Source: Ascochyta rabiei
Taxonomy: Eukaryota > Ascomycota > Dothideomycetes > Pleosporales > Didymellaceae
Direction of reading: 5' to 3'
Length of the DNA: 64,000 nt
Assembly (NCBI RefSeq): GCF_004011695.2
Contig: NC_082422.1
Location: 930,001 to 994,000 of the forward strand
The notes under the pieces are model-generated. The model was not told where the DNA came from, did no database searches, and was given only the letters and a program-made list of their open reading frames with translations. Shown here in pieces: positions 54,801 to 64,000 of this stretch (positions are counted from its first letter, which is position 1; the number at the start of each line of letters is the position of its first letter). Made by a program: the position numbers and the translations under genes.

Positions 54801-57800
54801 ATCGTCCGAGTCTTTTCGCATGCGGTGCTTCAGTTGCTTGCCGTCGGCAGAAATGTACAGCACCGCCCACCGCTCCTTGCAGGGATGGCAGGAGCCAGAG
54901 GTGGCGTCGACGCCCAGGATTCGCGACATCTCAGAGCACGCCATCCTCAGGTGTCGGCCGTAGCTCTCGCTGGAGGTGATGGTAGACTCGGCGTAGGCTT
55001 CGCCGAGCGGCACGTTGGGGTCCATGTTACCCGTGTCCAGCAGAGGCTCCCTAGACGTAGTGTCGCTGGTCATGGAGGAGGCACTCGCACTCAGGACCGA
55101 GCTTGCATCCGTTGCGGTTGCGGAGGCGCTGCGAAACGGCATGGATACGCCAGACATGGACGAGGCAGACGATGCGATCCCGCCTCGGCGTTCGGCGTCC
55201 TTGTTCAGGTGGCTGGACGAGGGGCGTCGCTCGGGGAAGAGCGTGTTGACGAGGGTGATGATGTCTGACGGGCAGAGCACGATGAAAGGCTGTACTTCGA
55301 CCGTCTCGCGTGGCGAGGTGATGGCCTTGGCCGGGAGCAGGATCGGCTTGGCGTAGGTCTTGGTGTGCTTGAACCTGGCTATTATGCTCTCAATGTGAGC
55401 GCGGATCTCGGGAAGAACAGGCACTTGTTGCTTCCTATCACCAACGTTAGCGTGGCGGAACAGGTGGAAACCAAAGGAAAGCTCGTACCAATTGTAGGTC
55501 AGGTCCAGGACGTGCTTCTGTGCGCGGACTGCGATCTCCTTGAGGATTTTCTGGCGTGCGTGTTCGCTGATGTGGTGCTGGATCATGATCCCGTGGGTCT
55601 GTGTTGGTTAGCCTAGGACTGGGGCAGTGAGTGGGTGTTGGGTGGACGTGCCTCGGGATGGATGATGGCGTTCATCAGGTAGGTGGTGAACAGCCAGCGG
55701 GACACGAAGAAGCTCTGGGCCTTCCTGCGGATTCCGCGCTCGTCGTCTAGCTTGCGGAGGATGGCATTTCCTATTTCCAAGATACCTTCTGGGATGCCTC
55801 CGGCGCTCGGCTCGTCGTCCACGACCTCGAACAGGCGCTTGACGGCTCTGTCAAAGAATTCGTCCGCGGCGATGGTGTCCTTTGTGCTCCGCGGTGCCGG
55901 CTGGCCTTGTCGTGTGGGCTGGTCCTCTGCCTTTTCCAGCAGAAACTGGCCGTCCTGCAGGACGTGCATCAGGTAGAGCTCCAGGTTGGTTTTCCCGGGC
56001 CACTCGCGCATACCGGCCCAAACGTCGAGGACGGTCTTGACGAACCTGTCGGTTCCGGCCTTGTTCTCCTTGATCATCTTGGCGCACGTAGTGGCCCAGA
56101 CATCGGTCCGGCGCAGGTCCTCGGCGGAGTCTGGACCGGACGAGTTGGCGAAGATGGTGTAGACGAGTGCGGCCAAGGGGTCGTGTCGCTGGAAGGAGAA
56201 GAGGCGCTCCACAGGGCTGGGACCAGTCATGGCAGGCTTGCCGGCAGCAGGGTTCTTCGCACGCGCGCCGGTGATGGCAATGACCGACTCCACCGGATCC
56301 AGGGCTTGACGAAAAGACGAAAGAGAAGCCAGTTCTTGCTGGGACAGGCTCGCGATCCTGGCGGCGAGGAAGTCTGGATTGGTGCGGACTTCGGAGATGA
56401 AATCGAGGAGATGGTCCAAGATCTTGGAGGGGACATGATGGAGGAAGGTAGAAAAGGAGAGGGCGGGGGTGTCGGACTTGGGGGTGCTCTTGGCCTTTGC
56501 CAACTCCAGGTCGGGCTCCAAGAGGGCGTACTGGCGGGTGGCGTCGCACGAGTTGCGCACGTCGTTGAGGGCGTTGTACAGCGAGGCAAAGCTCTTCTTG
56601 TCGTCGGAGCGGAAGTTGTCGACGAGGGTGCGGTAGGCCAGCTCGCCGCAGTGGACCAGGCGGGCGGAGAGGGCGCTCGAGACCAGCCAGCGGTGCAGGC
56701 GGATACGCGAGTGGGCCTTGCGCTGCTCCTGGTAGCCCTGGAGGCGGATCAGATGGGCGAGCTCGGCGAGCGAGGTGGCCGAGGTGGGAATGGCGGCGGT
56801 GGGGACGAGGGGGTCGCTGTAGGAGGAGAGGTCGGCGGGGAGCAGGCGCGGCAGGCGGCCGGCGGGGGCAGATAGGGACGAGGAGACGTGTGGGCGCTGC
56901 GGGGGGATGTGGTGGTGGATGTCATTGTGGTGGGTATCATTGTGGTGGTGGGTGTCGTTGTGGTGGGTATCATTGTGGTGGTGGGTGTCGTTGTGGTGGT
57001 GATTTCCATTGTGGTGGCGAGTGTCACTTTGCTGGTGATTTCCATTGTGGTGGCGAGTGTCACTTTGCTGGTGATTTCCATTGTGGTGGCGAGTGTCACT
57101 TTGCTGGTGATTTCCATTGTGGTGGCGAGTGTCACTTTGCTGGTGATTTCCATTGTGGTGGCGAGTGTCACTTTGCTGGTGATTTCCATTGTGGTGGCGA
57201 GTGTCACTTTGCTGGTGATTTCCATTGTGGTGGCGAGTGTCACTTTGCTGGTGATTTCCATTGTGGTGGCGAGTGTCACTTTGCTGGTGAATGCCACTTT
57301 GCTGGTGAATGCCACTGTGCTGGTGATTGCCACTGTGCTGGTGAATGCCACTGTGCTGGTGAATGCCGCCGTGGTCGTGCGCGCCCGGCCGTGTTGCCGT
57401 GCTCATGGTCGCAGCGGGGTGGTCGTGCTTGCGGGAGCGCAGGGACGGCGGCGGCGACCTGGGGGCAGGCGAGGCGGTGGGCGACGAGGCGGTGGGTGGC
57501 AACGAGGCGGGCAGAGCGTCTACAGGCGGGCCGAGGGCAGCAGAAGGAGTGACGGTCACGGGCAGGTGTTGGGGCGTGTGGGCGCGGGACGAGACCGTGG
57601 ACGGGTGGGAGAGATTCGAGGCACTCGACACATGGGGCACGGCGGGCGACCTGGCTAAGACGGCGTCAGTTGCGGGAGGGCAGGCAAGCACGGCAGACAG
57701 GAACAGGAACGGGGCAGGTAGGGCAGCGTCCGGCGGTGGTTCCAGCGCTGCCAGCTCATCGTACAGAGCGCACTGATGCGCGCCGGGTTGTTTGGGACTG

Positions 57801-57877
57801 GGCAGAGCGACAACAACGAGAAAGGAGACGGTTGCACGTACGGGGAGGGGTGTGCGGGAGCATGCTGTCGTCGCCAT
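51834..57877 (-). CDS. Very large conserved fungal protein (about 1995 aa), RasGAP-like helical region
   Basis: Two exons: 57877-55652 and 55598-51834, joined by a 53-bp GC-AG intron (55599-55651). That intron restores IIHPE|THGIM, with branch site GCTAAC near the acceptor. The N-terminus is long and disordered and contains the His-rich minisatellite. The conserved part starts near LPADLSSYSDPLVP. It continues with all-helical sequence (RRKAQSFFVSRWLFTTYLMN; ARQKILKEIAVRAQKHVLDL) reminiscent of RasGAP-like folds. It ends with Sel1/TPR-like segments (EGDAVAERELAIFYL; WMEQSMKGGDGLAAKYLRQ). Ser/Thr-rich linkers separate them. I do not know a verified function; a signalling-scaffold or GTPase-regulator role is only inference. 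The start is uncertain: ATGs at 57877, 57406 or later are possible. The frame stays open to 58024 through low-complexity sequence. Confidence 0.75.
56900..57365. repeat. In-frame His-rich minisatellite (36-bp unit, eight identical copies)
   Basis: Eight apparently identical 36-bp units (about 57001-57290), each encoding NGNHQQSDTRHH on the minus strand. They are flanked by diverged 15-33-bp relatives encoding (HHNDTH)n and (GIHQHS)n. Unit phase is a multiple of three, so the reading frame is kept. Confidence 0.92.
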
Positions 57878-57962
57878 GGGGCAGCATGAGCCTGCGACAA
57901 GAGCAAGAACAAGAGCAAGAACAAGAACGACAACAGGAACAGCAACAGCAGCAACAAGAACA

Positions 57963-57993
<31 letters not shown>

Positions 57994-58345
57994 AACAAGA
58001 ACACCGTCTGCGATGCTCTGCCACGCTAGGGCCGGGCTGGGAGACTCGGGGCTACTTTGGGCGCGCCTCCACTGCAGCGCGAGGCGGCTGTCGAGGATGC
58101 GTTGTCAGTCCGGTCTGCTTGGAGTTGGAGCTTGGAGCACACGCGGCAGCCGTCGTTGGCCCAGCAGAGTGCCGCACGCGAGCCGCGGCGGGGCTCGAGT
58201 CAGCGAGTGTGCGCAACCACGCCAGCCAACGGGCGCGCTGCCAGAGCGTGGGAAGCGAGACGGAGCGGACGAGTCGGCAGGGTGGTGGTGGTGGTGGTGG
58301 TGGTGCTGTCGACGAGTCTCGAGCTTCCCGTTCGCGCAGTCTGGG

Positions 58346-58380
<35 letters not shown>

Positions 58381-59919
58381 TACACAGCAGCAGCAATACA
58401 CAGCAGCAGCAATACACAACAGCATCAATACACAACAGCAGCAATACACAACAGCAGCAATACACAACAGCAGCCACCATGACATGCAGGACCACAGCTC
58501 ACGTCGCCACCAATCAGCTGCCCCAACCCCCAGGCCACAGCAGCCACGCACCCCCTCGTCACATGCTCGCCGCAAGTGCGAATATCCAAAACACCACGAG
58601 TCGCCCGTCTGATCGCCCGTCCTTGGGTGTTTCGCCTGGTGCTGCTGGGTGGCCGCCGTCCCGTCTTCGCTCCCGCTGGCCGCTTCTGCGACCGCCCCAC
58701 CACCCTATCCGTGCGCGCACATTCACTGATCATGCTTTCGTTTATTTTCACACTTTGGTTCATCATTCCATCATTCCAACATACAACCATGCACACACAT
58801 AGCAATAGTAATACTAGTGACAGTACTAGTAGTGACAGTAGTAGTGACAGTAGTAGTGACAGTACTAGTAGTAACAGTAGTAGTAATAGTAACAGTAGTA
58901 ACAGTAGTAGTAATAGTAACAGTAGTAATAGTAGTAATAGTAGTAATAGTAGTAATAGTAGTAATAGTAGTAATAGTAGTAATAGTAGTAATAGTAGTAA
59001 TAGTAGTAATAGTAGTAATAGTAGTACAAACCACCCCACCTCGCCTCACCTCACCTCGTGACCTACCCGCATCGCAGCACCGCTGAACACCCAGCACCCA
59101 TCACCCAGCACCCAGCACCCAGCACCCAACCCATCACCCATCACTGCACCCCCGACCCACCTCGCCGAGCGCTTGATGTGTTGGCAGTCCCCGAACCAGG
59201 CCACCCAACTAGCTAGGCTCGCTGGCTGGCTGGCTGGCTGGCTGGCGCGCTGCATATGCACTCCTTTGCTGGCACTGGCGCGCTTGGGCCAGGTCCACGG
59301 CTAGCCACCTCCGGCATGGCTCCGTCGGCTTGATGCGTGTGGTGATGGTGGTAACCGGGTATCGTGATCTGGCTTGCTGCTTGCAGTGCAGTGCTTGCAG
59401 TACTTGCAGTGCTTGCAGTACTTGCAGTGCTTGCTGAAATGGGTTCGTTTGATTGGAGGTGGGTGGAACAGCATTCTCAATAGTCAAGGGGTGAGGATGG
59501 TCATGCGTTGTATACACAGTACACGCTACCACGTCTGCTGCTCCCAGACAATACAACACTGCGGTGCCTTGCCTTTCCTACCGCTGCCGTCGCCCGACTG
59601 CAACGACACCGCCCAACCAAGCCAGGATTATAGAGCACGCCTTCTGCCAGGATTCTAGAGCACACCTTCTGCCAGGATTCTAGAGCACACCTTCTGCCAG
59701 GATTCTGGAACACACCTGCCAGGATTAGGAGCACGCCTTCTGCCAGCATTACGGACACCTCTTCTGCCAGCACTCCGGACACCCCTTCTGCCAGGATCCA
59801 GGCTGTCGCACAACACACGCTGTCACGAGACTGAATCCATGGCTGACCGCGACTTCACCAGACATGTCCACGCCCAACGCCTTCTACAGCTTGCTTGTGC
59901 TGGCTGCGGCAGTGCAGCG
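57878..59919. repeat. Satellite-dense intergenic interval
   Basis: A cluster of different simple repeats. In order: (caagaa/ccagaa)n at 57898-57998; (ggt)n at 58282-58306; (cag)n and acacagcagcagcaat-type units at 58350-58478; and (agtaat/agtagt)n at 58802-59027. Then come (cacccagcac)n at 59090-59135, (ggct)n at 59219-59246, 12-bp cttgcagtactt units at 59388-59436, and about seven 25-bp cttctgccaggattctagag-type units at 59636-59800. ORFs through these arrays are periodic artefacts. Confidence 0.9.
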
Positions 59920-61274
59920 TCAACCTTGGGCCTGTCTGAGCAACGGCGCGACACGCTTCCGACTGTGCTGCACCTGTCGCTGCCACCACACCCTCCTCCA
60001 CTGTCCGCTGTCCTCGCCGCGCCCCACTCTCTCCGACCCATCCCAGTCGGCCAGGCCCAGCTCGTCGCGCGAGCTCTCTGCAAACGACTTTGCCCATGAC
60101 ACTGCTTTGTCCGTAAAGGCCCAGAGGAGGAGCTCGCGCTGGAACTCTCCACTCGACGACGTGCTTGTCGTCATGATGCTGTATAAATCGAGTTTGCGCT
60201 CCTCGGCAAACGACTTCAGAGAGTCGAGAAACGCCTGCTCAGACGGCTCGCCTGCTTCGTCGCCTGCCTTTTTCTGCAGGAACTCAATCTTCTTCACCAC
60301 GGAGCTGATGCCGAGCTTCTGCCCGTCGTCCTGCTCCCACACCTTGTAATCCTTCTGCAGTATGTCTTGCAGCTTCAACGGCCCAATGTCCTTCTTCGCA
60401 GCGTCGATGGATTCGTACAACGCCGCGCGGTCATAGCTCACCGCAAGCTGCGGACAGAGCATCACCTTAGATTCCAGATACTCGGCAGCCCTGCGATCGC
60501 CATCTGTGGTTTTGTTGGGGTCTTCGAGCTTCGACGTGTCGATGAGGATGCTCGCCAGTCCCAACTGGGCCACGCTTGCATCCCATCGTTTGACAGCAGC
60601 ATCGTCGTCGGACAAGCTGTCGCCTTGGGCGTGGGCAGCGCCCGAAGACAGCGCCGAGCCCGACAACATGTCCCATGTGGGTCCGACGTAGTTCGTGACC
60701 AGACTTGTGCAACTCCCGCTCTTTTCAACAATGCGGGGCTCGTCACCAGTCTCTTTAGGTACCCGCCCTTCGTCGTCGTGATGGTCGATGACTCCCTGCA
60801 CACGACTGGCGTAGATGGTACCGAGCTGGCCCTGCAGCGCGTTGTGGTCCACGAGAATCCATTTGGTATTCTCAGGCTTCAGCTTGCCTTGAATCTCCGA
60901 CAGCGCCGGGAGGTCATCGAGCGTGATGAGATGCGTCGGCTCTATATTCGCATACTTGAACACGGCCAGAAACTCTGGCCGCATAGAAATGCCAGCAGCC
61001 GGCATGTTGGTCACGGGAATATACAGTGGCGTGAACGCGTTCTTGGGCGGTGCCATGGAGCGGACATACGCATACAGAATCTGACAAGTCATCGAGTCGA
61101 GATCTACCACCTGTCAGCTGCAGATGCCAAAGAAATGCATGTATCGCGCGGACCAGCCGACTCGTTGCCAATCACCAGCGTCACCTTTTGGTTCGAGCTG
61201 ATGGCGGAGCGCAGATCATTCTTGGCGTGCGTGAGGAAGCCACGCAATGAGTTTCTGGGTGTGGCCATTTTCAT
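59920..61274 (-). CDS. PPX1: Exopolyphosphatase (DHH family)
   Basis: Two exons: 61274-61154 and 61103-59920. The intron is 61104-61153, with a first acceptor-like AG skipped. The product is 434 aa. Splicing restores GNESADLDSM, the first Mn/Mg-binding motif (Asp41, Asp43). VDHN follows at 125-128, then the DHH motif IDHHDDE (Asp147-His148-His149) and later ILIDTSKL. The DHHA2 C-terminal domain ends WWQRQVQHSRKRVAPLLR. The enzyme releases terminal phosphate from inorganic polyphosphate in the cytosol. Translation could start at 61274 (MKMATP) or 61268 (MATP). The length and residue set are complete for PPX1. Confidence 0.93.
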
Positions 61275-61581
61275 GTGGTGTGTTCAGGACGCTGGCTTGG
61301 TGTTGCTGAAATGTGAGGATGCGGCCTCGAGATGACGTAAGCTCTGATCGTCCGGCACGTGCATGTGTACAGGAAGAAAACAGGAGGTCAAACAGCAGAC
61401 TCGGCAGACTTTGGGTCGTTTTAGTTGGACGGCAAAACTCAATTCGTGTCATGTCATGTTTTCACCATCGTGAGCACGGCATCTCGTCCAGACAAGTCAA
61501 GTATTCAATGCACAGTGACCGATGAGGCTACCACGACTGCTCTCGCACTTCTACAGGCATACGTAGCTGCAGGCGATTTGC
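61275..61581. other. Intergenic between two tandem minus-strand genes
   Basis: Promoter of PPX1 and 3' flank of the thioesterase-like gene. Nothing else seen. Confidence 0.4.
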
Positions 61582-62397
61582 TCAGTTGAGTGCAACACTC
61601 CCAGCCGGTACGCCCTTTGTGCTTCTCAATCTGCGGGCGAAGAACTGCATGATTGGCATCATCTCGTCGCGACTGCTTGGCATACTGTCGCCGTTCTTCT
61701 TCCAGTCCTTGATCTCGACAAACTCGAAGGCGTCTTTCAGCTTCGACACGGCGCCGTCCGTGACCGCCGACGCCCTCGACGCCCGGCAGATCAAGACTGG
61801 CGTCCTGCTCTTTTGGCCCTTCAGCGACAGCGAAGCAGGCAGTCTCCCGCCAACGCTGACCACACCGCCGAGCTCCTCGCCCTCCAGCTCCGCAGCAGAC
61901 TGCAGGCCGACCATGCCTCCCTGCCCAAAGCCAAAGAGCATGATCTCGCGGGGCTGGTAGCCGCACTTGCCCACCAGGCCTTCACGAATCACCTTGTCGA
62001 GTACTACCCGCGTCGATGCCTTGAAACCGGTGTCCATGTCCATCTCACCCGTGTTCGGGTCAAAGACCATGTCGTCGCCCCAGTGGAAGCCGCCGAGGTC
62101 GAAGGGCAGCGGAGCCGGTGCTTGAACAGCGACGCATGCTGTCTCGGGGAGGTGGAGCTGCTGTCCTAGGCGCGTGAAGGAGACATTCGTATCGCCGAGG
62201 CCGTGAAGTAGGACGAGGACGTTGGTCGGTTGCTGCGCAGAGGGAGCTGCACCGGTCAGCAACCTTCACGGACACGGTGTGCTGCTGGCGTTGCAGGTTT
62301 TGCGCTGCCCCTGAAATGCGGACTGTGACGTACCGGGCGTAACGGTCAGCTTCACCGACGAGGGAAAGTCGGCGTGGGTGGGCAGTCGCCCTGGCAT
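61582..62397 (-). CDS. Acyl-protein-thioesterase-like alpha/beta hydrolase lacking the catalytic Ser
   Basis: Two exons: 62397-62334 and 62246-61582. The intron is 62247-62333 (87 bp, longer than most here) and the product is 242 aa. The phospholipase/carboxylesterase (APT1-like) fold is visible: TNVLVLLHGLGDTNVSF, DLGGFHWGDD, and MLFGFGQGGMVGLQSA at the nucleophile elbow. The elbow reads G-F-G-Q-G with Gly129 where the nucleophilic Ser belongs. The usual D-x-x-V and GxxH catalytic blocks near the C-terminus are also not recognisable (FVEIKDWKKNGDSMPSS). It is therefore probably a pseudoenzyme, perhaps binding an acylated partner. The frame is intact, so it is likely a maintained protein rather than a pseudogene. 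No signal peptide. Confidence 0.85.
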
Positions 62398-63109
62398 GGC
62401 TGATACGGCGGCTTGTGCGGTGCTGCAAGCATGTCGGTAGGCCTTGGGGTGGGGATCAATCTGACGCAAATGCGGGAGATGGCTCCACTAAGCTTCGAGC
62501 AAAGCTTGGAACCAGGCACGCACACACGTTCGACAGCCTTTGGAAGACCAAGAACAATCGAGACTGCGCCGATAAAGACGGCACTACAAACCTGCCGCGT
62601 GCAGATGCACAGCCACTGCATTCAGCTGCATTGCTCCTTTGCAACCGATCCCTGCGGCTGATGGGCTGATGGGCTGATGGCGCCGATGGCGAAGCTTTAC
62701 CAAGGAAGCTTGGCTGGCTTAGCGCGCAGATGCTGGGGAACAGTCCAGCCGCATGCGTCTATATGTCCGAGCAACGGTCCAATGGCGACCTCCTACTCTC
62801 TCCGTGCTGCTTCATAGGGTTGTCGGGAGGGCCGCAGTTGAGCCACCCATGGACCCTGGATGGCTGACGCAGGTCGAGAAGAGAGGGACACGTTTGGATC
62901 CGGTCGTCGTGTTGCCCTAGATGACGAAAGACGGCAGCGGAGACTCGGTTTGAGAAGGGCGGAGTACGAGGGGCTGCAGCTACTTAAGGCCGTCGTCCTG
63001 CCCGTCACTGACCTCATTCCTTCTACTTTCAAGCTCTCAACATCTCTCCTACACCACCACCACCTTCTTCACCAAACAACCAACAGCCACCGACAACAAC
63101 ACAACCACA
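62398..63109. other. Intergenic, promoter of the CipC-like gene
   Basis: No supported gene. The CipC-like leader just before the ATG is a CA/CT-rich 5' UTR (caccaccaccaccttcttc...). Confidence 0.5.
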
Positions 63110-63607
63110 ATGGGTTTCTGGGGTATGCTTCTCCCTCCTGTTTCCCCATTGAGCTGTTTCTAACATGTCCCGCAGACAAGAACGAGGACAGCTACGAGCA
63201 GGTCTACAACAACGACAACTTCGAGGAGAACAAGGCCAGCCTTGGCCATGAGGTGATTGCCGGAGGTGCTGCGTTTGCCGGCTTCAAGGCTTTCGAGGAT
63301 CACCAGCGCAAGGAGGGTCCGCCACCCCGCTTTCCAGTCTTGAACCACACCACTGACATCAAGCACAGGCAAGCCCGTCTCCCACGCCTTCGCCAAGGAG
63401 CTCGTTGCAGGCTTCGCAGGAGCGGAGATCGATCGCCTTGCGGAGACAAAGGGCGAGGACTTCTTTGACCGAGAAAAGGCGAAGCGTCATGCGAAGCAGC
63501 AAGCTGAACAAATGTATGACGAGCATTACGTAGATGGACAGGGCGCAGATCAGTACGACCCCAACCAGTACGGCCGCCCCGAGCGATTTGAACGCCGCGG
63601 CTGGTAG
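63110..63607 (+). CDS. CipC-like stress/antibiotic-response protein (DUF3759)
   Basis: Three exons: 63110-63122 (only 13 bp), 63176-63316 and 63369-63607 (130 aa), with introns of 53 and 52 bp. The protein begins MGFW and continues DKNEDSYEQVYN. It contains LGHEVIAGGAAFAGFKAFED, ELVAGFAGAEIDRLAETKG and EKAKRHAKQQAEQMYDE, all hallmarks of CipC/DUF3759 small helical proteins. These are induced by concanamycin and other stresses in Aspergillus, and some are found in conidia or secretome preparations without a known activity. There is no signal peptide. The tiny first exon is typical for this family. The Gln/Tyr/Arg-rich tail (ADQYDPNQYGRPERFERRGW) is longer than in the best-known members. Confidence 0.9.
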
Positions 63608-64000
63608 AGGCTGTGCACTGCGCGTAGAAGCGTAGACAGATGATAGAACGAGCATGAATAACAAAGTGTGAACACTATACGTCCGTGCTCATCACAACTC
63701 CTTTCACCGTGTTTTACTGCTGCCGTCGCGATGCCGACTATCCCCACCAGCGTGAGCCTTGAAGCAGTTGAACGGAGACTGGTGGTGCGTAAAGAGCGTT
63801 GTCACGACGACGATGACGGCGCCTTGACAGCGGACTGCCAGCCAAGACCCACCGATAGGGTCAGTGCGGCCAGCCTCTCCGGCACGACCCTTGGGAGGAT
63901 CTGCGACACCATCTGGCGGACGGCTCGAGTCCTCGTGTGTCTGCAGGAGGCCTGGTGTTGTGCAACGCCACCCTCATCCTCGCGCCTGACGCGCCCACGG
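63608..64000. other. 3' flank to window end, no gene seen
   Basis: No recognisable coding or RNA feature up to the window edge. Confidence 0.4.

Noticed and set aside
56888..57658. Long plus-strand ORFs (Val/Ile- or Cys/Gly/His-rich) opposite the giant gene
   Set aside because: They are antisense readings of the 36-bp repeat array.
58425..59097. Poly-Leu, poly-Thr and poly-Ser ORFs
   Set aside because: Artefacts of the (agtaat/agtagt)n microsatellite, which is open in several frames.
1..64000. tRNA, rRNA or CRISPR-like arrays
   Set aside because: No cloverleaf B-box pattern, rRNA segment or spaced direct-repeat array was recognised by eye. A covariance-model scan would be decisive.

Overview
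The window is from a filamentous ascomycete nuclear genome, most likely a Dothideomycete (inference from overall gene character, not from a marker search). The evidence is short spliceosomal introns (mostly 45-60 bp, GT-AG), Zn2Cys6 regulators, PTH11/rhodopsin-like membrane proteins, secreted carbohydrate-active enzymes, and clear orthologues of fungal housekeeping genes (FAL1, ERG20, APC8/CDC23, PPX1). I see no tRNA, rRNA, CRISPR array or autonomous transposon. I derived exon boundaries by hand from splice signals and reading-frame continuity.

Layout. 0-9 kb: the 3' end of FAL1, a secreted single-pass membrane protein, an uncharacterised coiled protein, a broken SET-domain gene, a tiny Cys-rich secreted protein, a strong inverted repeat, and a CobW/ZNG1-type metallochaperone. 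9-20 kb: a secreted CE1 esterase, then two decayed genes (a YbjQ-like gene and a double-zinc-cluster regulator). These are followed by a 2OG-Fe(II) oxygenase divergent from an amidohydrolase, and an intact Zn2Cys6 regulator. This may be a small catabolic cluster. 20-42 kb: a secreted AA7 flavo-oxidase, GH32 invertase, DUF4336 metallo-hydrolase, carboxylesterase, tyrosinase, two rhodopsin-like membrane proteins, a heavily mutated GH78-type rhamnosidase pseudogene, and two copies of one MITE with TA target duplications. Gene density is low here and long gaps are common.

43-64 kb: denser, visibly GC-richer and more housekeeping. It holds ERG20 divergent from APC8, a secreted GMC oxidoreductase, a very large conserved protein (about 2000 aa) with a His-rich minisatellite and a GC-AG intron, a 2-kb satellite-rich interval, exopolyphosphatase PPX1, an acyl-protein-thioesterase-like pseudoenzyme and a CipC-like stress protein.

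The genes do not form one pathway. The left two thirds reads as an accessory environment-facing compartment (extracellular carbohydrate and ester hydrolysis, oxidases, membrane receptors) undergoing gene decay. The right third reads as a stable core block. The most notable signals are the decayed genes, the MITE pair, the 5.7-kb hairpin, the pseudoenzyme and the His-rich repeat. I do not see a convincing wholly new multi-gene system.
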